Below, one piece after another: positions 1 through 7,618 of a stretch of 53,092 nucleotides of DNA. Source of the stretch: a virus; IMG/VR virus record IMGVR_UViG_3300025294_000135, positions 1-53,092 of that record, one strand, 5' to 3'. Positions within the stretch are counted from its first letter, which is position 1. Each line of letters begins with the position of its first letter. Made by a program: the position numbers and the translations under genes. The notes beneath the pieces were generated by a model. That model searched no databases. It saw nothing but the letters and a program-made list of their open reading frames with translations, and was not told the DNA's origin.

Positions 1-2
1 TG

Positions 3-191
3 ACCAACGTGCGCGCGTCGGGTACCGACGAAGCGGTGCGCCTGGTGCCGCCGATCCAGATGTCGCTGGAATACGCGGTGGAATTCATCGCCGACGACGA
101 ACTGGTGGAAATCACGCCGAAGAGCATTCGTCTGCGCAAGCGTCACCTGAAGGAGCACGAGCGCAAGCGTGCTTCGCGCGACGCGAACTGA
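3..191 (+). CDS. typA: GTP-binding protein TypA/BipA, C-terminal end (partial)
   Basis: Only the last ~62 codons are in the window; the gene enters from the left. The residues seen (ending [19 protein letters not shown], with [16 protein letters not shown] before it) are the conserved C-terminal end of TypA/BipA, a ribosome-associated translational GTPase involved in stress growth and 50S assembly. The GTPase and elongation-factor domains lie outside the window. A terminator follows 35 bases after the stop. The family call rests on recognition of this C-terminal signature. Confidence 0.9.
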   Translation, partial: TNVRASGTDEAVRLVPPIQMSLEYAVEFIADDELVEITPKSIRLRKRHLKEHERKRASRDAN

Positions 192-226
192 TCTGCGTTC
201 GGCCGGACACCCGGCTGGCATGCAAG

Positions 227-255
227 AACCGCGCCCCTTGTGGCGCGGTTTTTTT
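227..255 (+). terminator. Rho-independent terminator after typA
   Basis: An AACCGCGCC / GGCGCGGTT stem with a short CCTT-containing loop is followed by seven T. It ends typA transcription. The stop codon of the convergent sterol desaturase gene lies at its foot (254-256), so it may act in both directions. Confidence 0.85.
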
Positions 256-1213
256 ATAGGCTTCCGGTTTGCTCGGCGGGCTCGCCGGTGGGCGAGTGGC
301 TGGCATGGCCGGGCGTTTCCATTGTGGACGCCGCCGAGCGGGGGCTGCGCCACGCTGGCGGCTTCCAGAGGTATCGGATATCCCGATCGCGCCACGCGTC
401 GGCAAACATGTCGCGCCACTCGTGGAACGTCAGGGTCAGCGGGTTGTGGGTGCGGATCTGCCGCGTAATGCCGTACTCGGGCGCTTCGTCCTCGGGCACG
501 AACGTGCCGAACATCCGGTCCCAGATAGTGAGCACCCCGGCGTAGTTGCGATCGATGTACTGCGGATTCCGGGCGTGATGCACGCGGTGCACGCTGGGCG
601 TGTTCATCACGGCTTCGACGGCCGGCCAGCGGCGCCCAAGCCGCGTGTGGACGAAGAACTGGAACGCCAGGTTCAGGCCCACGGCCAGGATCACCCAGTT
701 GGGCGTGAATCCGATCAAGGCGAGCGGAATCCAGAACAGCCACATGCCCGAGATCGGGTAGGTCAGGCTCTGGCGGAACGCCGTGGAGAAATTCATGCCT
801 TCCGACGAGTGGTGCGCCACGTGCGAGGCCCACATCCAGCGCACCCGATGGCTGGCCCGGTGAAACCAGTAATAAAGAAAATCCTGCAGTAGCAACAGCA
901 GCGCGAACGACCACCACGTCTCCGGCACGGCCCGCAGCCCGTGCGCGTAGCACCAGGTGTACACGGTGCGAATCATCAGCCAGAGGAAGAAGGCATCGGA
1001 CGCCTGATGCATGAGCGCGAGCGTGGCGTTCGATGCGGTGTCGCGCCAGCGATAGATCGAGCGGTCGCGCTTCGACCAGTACCAGGCCTCCCAGGCGATC
1101 GTCAGTAGAAAAACTGGCGTAAAGGCCATGAGGATCAAGCCCGGGTCGAAGTTTCCCGAGGCAGTGGCAGTTGCAGCAGGGGCGGTAGCGGAGACCGGAG
1201 CGTTTGGCGTCAT
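254..1213 (-). CDS. Sterol desaturase / fatty acid hydroxylase family membrane protein
   Basis: A predicted 319-aa integral membrane protein of the fatty acid hydroxylase superfamily, which uses a di-iron centre held by histidine clusters to hydroxylate or desaturate lipids. Three clusters are visible in order: HRASH, HVAHH and HRVHH (HxxxH, HxxHH, HxxHH), followed by a fourth region with NYAGVLTIWDRMFGT, typical of the family. Several hydrophobic segments flank them. The start at 1213 (MTPNAP) is chosen because the N-terminal extension further upstream is Cys-rich and unlike the family. Substrate is unknown; bacterial members act on sterol-like, hopanoid or carotenoid lipids. It is convergent with typA and divergent from the chemotaxis receptor. 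Confidence 0.85.
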   Translation of the reverse strand: MTPNAPVSATAPAATATASGNFDPGLILMAFTPVFLLTIAWEAWYWSKRDRSIYRWRDTASNATLALMHQASDAFFLWLMIRTVYTWCYAHGLRAVPETWWSFALLLLLQDFLYYWFHRASHRVRWMWASHVAHHSSEGMNFSTAFRQSLTYPISGMWLFWIPLALIGFTPNWVILAVGLNLAFQFFVHTRLGRRWPAVEAVMNTPSVHRVHHARNPQYIDRNYAGVLTIWDRMFGTFVPEDEAPEYGITRQIRTHNPLTLTFHEWRDMFADAWRDRDIRYLWKPPAWRSPRSAASTMETPGHASHSPTGEPAEQTGSL

Positions 1214-1424
1214 GGCGCAAGTGTGCACATTTCCGATGGCTTCGCACTGAGGATTTCCTCCATACGCGCAGAAAGTGAAGCATTCGACGCGCGTCATCGG
1301 TCATCACAAAAATGCACGGCTGAGTATCACCGCGATGCAATCAAGTCTGCCGCGTCGATGCCGTTCATTGGAGCGACGGCCATGGAGGAGTGGCCGTTTT
1401 TCACGTCACGGAGAGACTGCCCCC

Positions 1425-2993
1425 ATGTTTCGCAACACTACGATCGGAGCCAGGTTGTGGCTCCTCACGATTGTCACCAACTTGTTGCTGCTGATTGTCG
1501 GCGCCGTAGGCTGGTTCGGCATGTCGCGCAGCAACGATGCCACGCACCAGATCTACGAGCAGCAATTGTCGGCCGCCACCCATCTGGCGGAAGCGCGTTC
1601 CAACCAGCTGCTGGTGCGTGTGCTGCTGGACCAGGCCGCATTTGCCACCGACGCCGCCGACGCCAAGGCCCGCGCGGCCACGGCGCAGGATTTCATGCGG
1701 CAGTCGAACGCCGCGTGGCAGGCCTACCTGGCCATTCCGCGCAGTGCCGAGGCGACCCGCGCCACGGAAGATGTGTCGGAAAAGCGCAAGGCGCTGTTCG
1801 AGCAGGGCGTGGCGCCGATGATTGCCGCGCTCAACGCCGGTAACCGCGACGCGATGATGAACGCCGTCATGGAGACGATTCCGAAGCTCGACATCGCGTT
1901 CACAGCCGTGAATACTGAACTGGCGCGGCTGCAGGTGGCCAGCGCGAAGTCGGTGTATGAGTCGTCGCAGCACCGCTATGGCCGCCTGCTGACGATCTCG
2001 ATCGCAGTACTGGTGCTGGGTCTCGTATTCAGCACCGTGGTGGCCTGGCGCCTGCGCGCGTCGATCGTCGGTCCGCTCGATATCGCCATTGCGCGCTTCG
2101 CGCGCATGGCCGATGGCGACCTGGGCGCCGTGCGCGGCCGCGATGCGAGCGCGCTGGCCGACGAACATGCCAAGAGCGAGACCAGCCGCATGCTGGGCAT
2201 GCTCGATCGCATGCAGGCGCGCCTGGCCGGCATGGTGGGCGAGGTGCGCAGCGGCGCCGATTCGATTGCCGCCGCCAGCCAGCAGATCGCCAGCGGCAAC
2301 ACGGACCTTTCGCAGCGTACCGAGCAGCAGGCGGCCTCGCTGGAAGAGACGGCGTCCAGCATGGAGGAGCTGACCAGCACGGTACGCCACAACGCCGACA
2401 GCGCCCGGGAGGCGAGCGCCCTGGCGGTGGATGCGCGCAAGCTGGCCGAACACGGCAGCGAGGCGGTGTCGCGCGTGCAGGCGACCATGCAGCATATCGA
2501 CACCGGTGCCAACAAGGTCGTGGACATCATCGAGGTGATCGAGAAGATCGCGTTCCAGACCAATATCCTGGCGCTGAACGCCGCAGTGGAAGCGGCGCGC
2601 GCCGGCGAGCATGGCCGCGGGTTCGCGGTGGTGGCTGGCGATGTGCGCGACTTGTCGCAACGATGCGCGGCGGCGTCGAAGGAGATCCGCACGCTGATCG
2701 GTGCCTCGGTGGCCAACGTGCGCGAGGGGACATCGCTGGTGGACGACGCCGAACGCGCCATGCAGGACATCGTCGACGCGGTGCGTCGCGTGAGCGACAT
2801 CGTGGGCGGCATCAGCGCGGCATCGGACGAACAGTCGCGCGGCATCGAGCAGGTAAATGTGGCGGTCTCTCATATGGATGGCATGACTCAGCAGAACGCT
2901 GCCTTGGTGGAGCAAGCCGCGGCGGCGGCCGGCTCGCTGGAAGACCAGGCGCAGCGACTGACGGGGCTGATGGCGGCGTTCCGGCTGGCCTGA
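1425..2993 (+). CDS. Methyl-accepting chemotaxis protein
   Basis: A 522-aa chemoreceptor of the Tsr/Tar type. Order: short cytoplasmic N-terminus, TM1 (about residues 11-32), periplasmic four-helix-bundle sensor (about 33-190), TM2 (about 190-212), HAMP domain, then a long cytoplasmic coiled coil with the conserved hairpin tip ([20 protein letters not shown], then [11 protein letters not shown]) that binds CheA/CheW. Conserved Gln/Glu methylation regions flank the tip. No C-terminal CheR-tethering pentapeptide is present; the protein ends in MAAFRLA. The start at 1425 has a GGAGAG ribosome site and begins directly before TM1; longer starts upstream add a non-membrane extension. Ligand unknown. 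Confidence 0.93.
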   Translation: MFRNTTIGARLWLLTIVTNLLLLIVGAVGWFGMSRSNDATHQIYEQQLSAATHLAEARSNQLLVRVLLDQAAFATDAADAKARAATAQDFMRQSNAAWQAYLAIPRSAEATRATEDVSEKRKALFEQGVAPMIAALNAGNRDAMMNAVMETIPKLDIAFTAVNTELARLQVASAKSVYESSQHRYGRLLTISIAVLVLGLVFSTVVAWRLRASIVGPLDIAIARFARMADGDLGAVRGRDASALADEHAKSETSRMLGMLDRMQARLAGMVGEVRSGADSIAAASQQIASGNTDLSQRTEQQAASLEETASSMEELTSTVRHNADSAREASALAVDARKLAEHGSEAVSRVQATMQHIDTGANKVVDIIEVIEKIAFQTNILALNAAVEAARAGEHGRGFAVVAGDVRDLSQRCAAASKEIRTLIGASVANVREGTSLVDDAERAMQDIVDAVRRVSDIVGGISAASDEQSRGIEQVNVAVSHMDGMTQQNAALVEQAAAAAGSLEDQAQRLTGLMAAFRLA

Positions 2994-3121
2994 GCAGCGT
3001 GTTGATGCAGGATATCCGCCGGCGCGTGGTCGGCGATTGAGACGATTCTGAAAAGCCGCCGTCATCGAATCCGGGCAAGGTAGCTGGCGTAAAATTGCCG
3101 CCTACAGAACTGGAGACGGAA

Positions 3122-4204
3122 ATGACGGAGTTTGTATCGACGGCCGTGCAGGGCGGCGTGGCGTATCTGACGCTGAGCCGCCCACAGGCGCTGAATGCCT
3201 TGTCGCTGGACATGATCCGCGCGCTCACCGACGCGCTGCGTGGCTGGGAGCAGGACGCGGCGGTGCACGCGGTGGTAGTGGTGGGCGCGGGCGGCAAGGC
3301 GTTCTGCGCAGGAGGCGACATTCGCTGGTTCCACCACGCGCATCACGCTGGCGATCCGTTGCTGGACCAGTTCTTCGTCGAGGAATACGCACTCAACTAC
3401 CTGATCCACCGCTACGGCAAGCCTTACATCGCGCTGATGGATGGTGTGGTGATGGGCGGTGGCATGGGCATCTCGCAAGGCGCGAGGCTGCGCATCGTTA
3501 CCGATCGCACGAAGATGGCGATGCCCGAGACCAATATCGGCCTGTTCCCTGACGTGGGCGGCGGCTGGTTCCTGGCGCGCACGCCGGGGCATATCGGCGA
3601 GTATCTTGGCCTGACCGGCGTGGTAATCCATGCCGCTGACGCGTTGTACGCCAAGCTGGCGGATGCCTATCTGCCCGCCAACGCCGTGGCGGAAATGGTG
3701 GCTTCGCTCCAGGCGCACACGTTTGGCGATGGCGCTGACGTACTCGCGCATATCGCTTCGTTTACGCAGCAGCATGCCGGGGCCTGCACCCCGCAGGAAA
3801 GCCAGCTGGCCCGCCAGGCGGAGCAGATCGACGCGCTCTTTGGACGCGGCAGCGTGCCGGAGATGCTGGCCGCTGTGAGCGACGCGGAAGGCGATTGGGC
3901 CGCGCAGACCGCCGCCACGCTGCGCAGCCGCTCGCCGCTCATGCTGTGCGTGACGCTGGAGCAGATTCGCCGCGCCCGTACGATGTCGCTGGAAGACGAA
4001 CTTCGCATGGAACTGGGCATGATGCATGACGTATTCCGTCACGGTGATGGCATCGAAGGCATCCGTGCGCTGGTCATCGACAAGGACCACAAGCCGAAGT
4101 GGAACCCGGCGCGGCTGGACGATGTCACGCCGGGACGCATCCGCGCATTCTTCGATAGCAAGTGGCGCCGCGAGGAACATCCGCTGGCCTCGCTGGGCCG
4201 TTAG
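3122..4204 (+). CDS. Enoyl-CoA hydratase/isomerase family, 3-hydroxyisobutyryl-CoA hydrolase-like
   Basis: A 360-aa crotonase-fold enzyme. The length and the segments GKAFCAGGDIRWF, DGVVMGGGMGISQGA, and MAMPETNIGLFPDVGGGWFLAR match the 3-hydroxyisobutyryl-CoA hydrolase branch (ECH_2), which works in valine catabolism, rather than the ~260-aa hydratases. The oxyanion-hole glycines (CAGGD and GGGMG) and the acidic residue in MPETNIG are present. Start at 3122 is preceded by GGAGACGG. The hydrolase assignment is family-level; another acyl-CoA substrate is possible. Confidence 0.85.
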   Translation: MTEFVSTAVQGGVAYLTLSRPQALNALSLDMIRALTDALRGWEQDAAVHAVVVVGAGGKAFCAGGDIRWFHHAHHAGDPLLDQFFVEEYALNYLIHRYGKPYIALMDGVVMGGGMGISQGARLRIVTDRTKMAMPETNIGLFPDVGGGWFLARTPGHIGEYLGLTGVVIHAADALYAKLADAYLPANAVAEMVASLQAHTFGDGADVLAHIASFTQQHAGACTPQESQLARQAEQIDALFGRGSVPEMLAAVSDAEGDWAAQTAATLRSRSPLMLCVTLEQIRRARTMSLEDELRMELGMMHDVFRHGDGIEGIRALVIDKDHKPKWNPARLDDVTPGRIRAFFDSKWRREEHPLASLGR

Positions 4205-4318
4205 CGAGCGGGGCGGCTGCCCGGCAAGTCGAGTAGAGTGACGGCTGGACCGGCCCGCTGGCCATGGCGGACCGGCCTCCGTTTGACTTCGATCCGCTGA
4301 ACAGGGAAAGGAACCGTA

Positions 4319-4879
4319 ATGAGCAATCCTCGTGATGTCGCCGTACTGGTGGGAAGCCTGCGCAAGGAATCCCTGAACCTGAAACTGGCCAAGGCGCTGG
4401 CCGCACTGGCGCCGCCGCAACTCAAGCTTGATGTGGTCGAGATTCGCCAGTTGTCCCACTACAACCAGGATGACGATGACAATCCGCCGGCGGAGTGGAA
4501 AGCGTTCCGCGACCGCATTCGCCGGGCCGACGCTGTGCTGTTTGTCACGCCCGAGTACAACCGTTCGGTGCCGGGCGTCCTGAAAAACGCCATCGATATC
4601 GGATCGCGCCCGTACGGGCAGAGCGCATGGGACGGCAAGCCGGGTGGCGTGATCAGCGCATCGCCAGGCAATATCGGTGGCTTCGGCGCCAACCACCATC
4701 TGCGGCAGTCACTGGTGTTTCTGAATATCCCGGTCCTGCAGCAACCCGAAGCCTATATCAGCGGTGCCGACAAGCTGTTCGACGCGCAGGGCGGTATCGC
4801 CAACGAGTCCACACGCGGTTTCCTGAGCAAGTACCTGACCACCTTCGCAGCCTGGATCGAACGCAACGCCGCCAGTTGA
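4319..4879 (+). CDS. NADPH-dependent FMN reductase (ChrR/YieF-like)
   Basis: A 186-aa flavodoxin-fold reductase. The phosphate-binding loop GSLRKESLN near residue 13 and the PEYNRSVPGVLKNAID segment near residue 79 are the signatures of the NADPH-dependent FMN reductase family, whose members reduce quinones and, fortuitously, chromate or azo dyes. Length is typical (~185 aa). A strong ribosome site GGAAAGGA lies just upstream of the start. Located in the cytosol; physiological substrate cannot be read from sequence. Confidence 0.88.
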   Translation: MSNPRDVAVLVGSLRKESLNLKLAKALAALAPPQLKLDVVEIRQLSHYNQDDDDNPPAEWKAFRDRIRRADAVLFVTPEYNRSVPGVLKNAIDIGSRPYGQSAWDGKPGGVISASPGNIGGFGANHHLRQSLVFLNIPVLQQPEAYISGADKLFDAQGGIANESTRGFLSKYLTTFAAWIERNAAS

Positions 4880-4996
4880 TTCAAACGCCGGTCAGCCCCG
4901 TCCTACAAAGCATCGCGGAAGCGACCTGACACCGACGCGAAGCCCTCCTTTCTATAGTGGAGTCATGCTCACTACATATAGACAAGGAGGAACATC

Positions 4997-5071
4997 ATGC
5001 CGTATATCATCGCTTGGCTGCTTGGCGTACCGGCCTTTGTCCTGATCCTGATCTGGCTGTTCATGCGCTAG
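4997..5071 (+). CDS. 24-aa hydrophobic small membrane protein
   Basis: ATG followed by 24 codons reading MPYIIAWLLGVPAFVLILIW then LFMR and a stop. The whole peptide is a single transmembrane helix with a charged C-terminal Arg. An excellent ribosome site (AAGGAGG, six bases upstream) and a terminator 26 bases downstream mark it as a real, separately transcribed mini-gene. Function unknown; small single-helix membrane peptides often modulate larger membrane proteins or respond to stress. Confidence 0.7.
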   Translation: MPYIIAWLLGVPAFVLILIWLFMR

Positions 5072-5097
5072 CCCGCGCATTCCTCAATACAAAGACA

Positions 5098-5120
5098 CGG
5101 CGCTTTCGGGCGCCGTTTTT
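5098..5120 (+). terminator. Rho-independent terminator after the 24-aa gene
   Basis: CGGCGC / GCGCCG stem with a TTTCGG loop followed by five T. It separates the small membrane gene from dusA. Confidence 0.8.
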
Positions 5121-5250
5121 CGTGCTGCCGAGTAGTCGTTGCATGACGGAAGCACGGCCCTGCCTGCGGCGGGCATCTCGCGTATACTTCTGGGTCTTCC
5201 GCCGTCCGCGCCCCTTGCGCGAATCTGGCCGCACATACCACGCCACACCC

Positions 5251-6255
5251 ATGACAGTAAATCCGCGCCGCATCTCGGTTGCTCCGATGATGGACTGGAC
5301 CGATCGCCATTGCCGCATGTTTCACCGTTCGCTGAGCCAGCACACGTGGCTCTATACCGAAATGGTGACGACTGGCGCGTTGCTGCACGGCGACGTGGCG
5401 CGACATCTCGATTTCAATGCTGCTGAGCATCCCGTGGCACTTCAACTCGGCGGCAGCGAGCCGGCCGATCTGGCGCAGGCTGCCAGGCTGGGCGAGCAGT
5501 GGGGTTACAAGGAAATCAACCTGAACTGCGGATGCCCGTCCGAACGGGTCCAGCGTGGTGCTTTTGGCGCCTGCCTGATGGCGGAGCCGCAACTCGTGGC
5601 CGATTGCGTCAAGGCGATGCGTGACGTGGTGACGGTGCCGGTGACCGTCAAGCATCGGATTGGTATCGATACGGTCGAGCATTATGGTTTTGTGCGCGAT
5701 TTTGTCGGCACGATTGCCGATGCCGGATGCACGACCTTTGTGGTCCATGCACGTAATGCGATTCTGAAAGGACTGAGTCCGAAGGAGAATCGTGAAATTC
5801 CGCCGCTGCGTTATGAGGTGGCCTACCAGTTGAAGAAGGAATTTCCGCAGCTGGAAATTCTCATTAATGGCGGCATTATTTCGTACGACGAAATCGCGGC
5901 GCATTTGCAGCATGTCGACGGAGTGATGATCGGCCGGCAAGCCTATCACGACCCTTATTTCCTGGCGGAAATGGATACCCGGTTTTACGGCGCAGATACC
6001 GAGCTGCCGACCCGGGAAACTGCGGAGTTGTTCATGCAGGCCTATATTGGCCGGTTGGTCGAGCAGGGCGGTTATATGGGAGCCGCCACCCGCCATATGC
6101 TTGGACTCCATCGTGGCGTCTACGGGGGCCGAGGCTGGCGTCGCGTGCTTTCCGATGCCCGGCGCATGAATGCCGCGCGCACGGCCGCGGATGTCGAGGC
6201 GCTTTTTGTGGAGGCGCGTTCCCACTTGCGCCCGGACCTGCTCGAGGCCGCGTAG
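5251..6255 (+). CDS. dusA: tRNA-dihydrouridine(20/20a) synthase DusA
   Basis: A 334-aa FMN enzyme that reduces U20/U20a in the tRNA D-loop with NADPH. The N-terminal RISVAPMMDWTDRHCR and TEMVTTGALLHGD are DusA signatures; the catalytic cysteine sits in NLNCGCPSERVQ; VTVKHRIGID and VVHARNAILKGLSPKENR line the active site; LINGGI and GVMIGRQAYHDPY bind the FMN phosphate. Start 5251 gives the usual N-terminus; the reading frame stays open upstream (to 4957) but that part contains the preceding terminator and has no family similarity. Confidence 0.95.
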   Translation: MTVNPRRISVAPMMDWTDRHCRMFHRSLSQHTWLYTEMVTTGALLHGDVARHLDFNAAEHPVALQLGGSEPADLAQAARLGEQWGYKEINLNCGCPSERVQRGAFGACLMAEPQLVADCVKAMRDVVTVPVTVKHRIGIDTVEHYGFVRDFVGTIADAGCTTFVVHARNAILKGLSPKENREIPPLRYEVAYQLKKEFPQLEILINGGIISYDEIAAHLQHVDGVMIGRQAYHDPYFLAEMDTRFYGADTELPTRETAELFMQAYIGRLVEQGGYMGAATRHMLGLHRGVYGGRGWRRVLSDARRMNAARTAADVEALFVEARSHLRPDLLEAA

Positions 6256-6300
6256 ATGACAATCGGTCGCGATCAGGGGTGGAAGAAAGACTCTAATTCC

Positions 6301-6312
6301 GAACGATCGTTC
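6301..6312. promoter_or_regulatory. 12-bp perfect palindrome GAACGATCGTTC
   Basis: A perfect palindrome of the size and pattern bound by TetR-family dimers, 46 bases after dusA. No repressor gene is adjacent, so its role is unproven. Confidence 0.3.
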
Positions 6313-6472
6313 TATGCAGGTTGCCGGAAATGTATGCCCCAGCGGCGTTTGCGGCAGTTGGGGCGGCTGGAAACCCGCGCCGGCAAAGGGATTCCCCTAA
6401 TTCGCCAGGTCCGCCCCATGTTCTTACACTGTGCCTGCCCTCGAATACAGGGCTTTCTTCAACTGATTTTTG

Positions 6473-6497
6473 AGCCCGCCGTGTGCGGGCTTTTTTT
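6473..6497 (+). terminator. Rho-independent terminator downstream of dusA
   Basis: AGCCCGC / GCGGGCT stem, loop CGTGT, followed by a run of seven T. It is more than 200 bases after dusA, so it may end a long dusA 3' UTR or a separate small RNA. Confidence 0.8.
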
Positions 6498-6606
6498 CTC
6501 GGTTGTCTCGCTTCGGCGACACTAGACCGTGGGTTTGCCCGGATGGTGCACCCCGATTTCGGCGACTACATTGGTAATGCCTTCAGGGCATTGAGATCGC
6601 TAATTT

Positions 6607-6636
6607 AAGAGTCCGCTACGGCGGGCTCTTTTTTTT
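6607..6636 (+). terminator. Second Rho-independent terminator downstream of dusA
   Basis: Ten-pair stem AAGAGTCCGC / GCGGGCTCTT (one T-G pair) with a TACG tetraloop, followed by T through 6636. Confidence 0.8.
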
Positions 6637-7061
6637 GCGCGCGTCGAAGCGTGTTTGGTGGCGTACCGCCCCGAATACAAGCGCTCGAAAAAAAAGCAGG
6701 CGATGCTCGTCGGGAGGATCGCCTGTCGGGAATGTCGAGGGGGTCAATTGCCCTCGGGGAAGAGTATCCAGTAGCGCCATAAGCGGTAGAACCCCGCATT
6801 GGTAGGGCAGTGCGGCAACAGGCTGCTTGGATATGCCAATGCTGGTCGGGATGGTGATCGCTTAAAGCCTTGATCCCGGGAGGCGGGGAAGGCACGCTGG
6901 CATGTTAGGATTCGCCGCAAGCATCGCGACAGTCGATGCAGGTATGAACCGCGGGAAGCTGACACGGTTCAAGTGGGGTGGAAAAGCAGTAGGGCCGGCG
7001 GCTCCGAATGCGCGTCGAAAGACGGCAACAGTCAGCAAGAGCCAGCCCAAGGGAAAACGAA

Positions 7062-7322
7062 ATGAATGCGGAAGAGCCGTTCGGAGAAGTCTTCGAGGAC
7101 TACCGGTTGATCTGGGTGGCGGAGCAACTGCAGGACGGAAAGTGGACGGCGCGGTATTGCTGGCACCCCGGTACGTCGGAGGAGGCAGGCAAGGCGTTGC
7201 AACGCGATGTGCTGAACGGCAAGTCGAAGCGATTGCTGGGACTCTTTCCGACCGAGGCCGAAACGATCGCTGCGATCAAGGAGGCAGTGCTGCTGGAAGC
7301 GAAGTGGGTTGGACCACGCTGA
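7062..7322 (+). CDS. Hypothetical 86-aa protein
   Basis: Small soluble protein starting MNAEEPFGEVFEDYRLIW, with segments DGKWTARYCWHPG and LGLFPTEAETIAAIKEAVLLEAKWVG. It is amphipathic with evenly spread charge and no low-complexity, so it looks like a real gene, but no family was recognised. It lies just upstream of tRNA-His and outside the prophage. The start is placed at the ATG at 7062; a purine-rich stretch lies upstream but no strong ribosome site. Confidence 0.6.
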   Translation: MNAEEPFGEVFEDYRLIWVAEQLQDGKWTARYCWHPGTSEEAGKALQRDVLNGKSKRLLGLFPTEAETIAAIKEAVLLEAKWVGPR

Positions 7323-7359
7323 ACCCCGTCAGAAGCCGCGAATTTTTTGTGCGGAATAC

Positions 7360-7388
7360 TAGCCATCTCCTGAGAATCCTTGTATAGT
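7360..7388 (+). promoter_or_regulatory. Possible tRNA-His promoter
   Basis: TAGCCA (-35-like) and TATAGT (-10-like) separated by 17 bases, ending ~45 bases before the mature tRNA 5' end. Only the -10 is a good match. Confidence 0.4.
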
Positions 7389-7433
7389 CTTGTTCTTCGC
7401 TGATCGACAAGTCGGTTGGCAGGAAATCTCTAC

Positions 7434-7510
7434 GGTGGCTGTAGCTCAGTTGGTAGAGTCCAGGATTGTGATTCCTGTCGTCGTGGGTTCGAGTCCCATC
7501 AGCCACCCCA
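7434..7510 (+). tRNA. tRNA-His (anticodon GTG), hybrid of host and phage DNA
   Basis: Complete cloverleaf: acceptor GTGGCTG/CAGCCAC, the extra G-1 opposite discriminator C73 that marks tRNA-His, D-arm GCTCAGTTGGTAGAGT, anticodon GTG at 7468-7470 in stem CAGGA/TCCTG, T-arm GTGGG/CCCAT, and encoded CCA at 7508-7510. It is the prophage insertion site. If the crossover fell in the anticodon-arm identity block (7463-7478), the part 3' of it is phage-supplied: the displaced copy at attR carries a C in the variable region's place of T and a C-G rather than U-A second T-stem pair. Confidence 0.95.
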
Positions 7511-7511
7511 A
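7463..7511 (+). other. attL core (tRNA-His 3' half)
   Basis: 49 bases repeated at 52704-52752 with three mismatches (7479, 7484, 7498). The longest identical run, GGATTGTGATTCCTGT, covers the anticodon loop and is the likely strand-exchange site. Confidence 0.88.
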
Positions 7512-7558
7512 AGAATTAAAGGCTTCGCAGGTCTGCCACGACTAACTTGCGAGGTATT

Positions 7559-7589
7559 TTGGAAGATGACTTTCCAAAATTGGAAGATG
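7559..7589. promoter_or_regulatory. Candidate integrase arm-type sites (left)
   Basis: TTGGAAGATG occurs at 7559-7568 and 7580-7589 as direct repeats 21 bases apart, with an inverted TTCCAA at 7572-7577 between them. TTGGAAGAT and inverted TTCCAA copies recur near attR. This placement beside the core, between att and int, is what arm sites of tyrosine integrases look like. Confidence 0.45.
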
Positions 7590-7614
7590 CCCGCCAAACT
7601 GAGCGGGCATTTTT
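7587..7614 (+). terminator. Terminator between tRNA-His and integrase
   Basis: ATGCCCGC / GCGGGCAT stem followed by TTTT. It would stop tRNA-His transcription before the convergent int gene. It overlaps the right arm-type repeat. Confidence 0.65.
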
Positions 7615-7618
7615 CATT

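Larger units (their letters stand above)
6256..7061. other. Intergenic region with two terminators; no confident gene
   Basis: About 800 bases between dusA and a short hypothetical gene. It contains a 12-bp palindrome at 6301, two strong terminators (6473-6497 and 6607-6636) with only ~110 bases between them, and small hairpins such as AATGCC/GGCATT at 6573-6590. The open frames here lack ribosome sites and protein character. The closely spaced terminators suggest one or two short non-coding transcripts, but no known RNA family was recognised. Confidence 0.4.

Noticed and set aside
1401-3065. 554-codon minus-strand open frame
   Set aside because: Antisense to the chemotaxis receptor; rich in Arg/His/Ala as expected from a shadow of a high-GC gene.
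3062-4699. 545-codon minus-strand open frame
   Set aside because: Shadow across two well-supported plus-strand enzymes, with no protein-family features.
5068-6225. 385-codon minus-strand open frame
   Set aside because: Antisense shadow of dusA.
6605-6965. Minus-strand frames of 73-96 codons after dusA
   Set aside because: No ribosome sites, no protein-like composition, and they run through a strong terminator.
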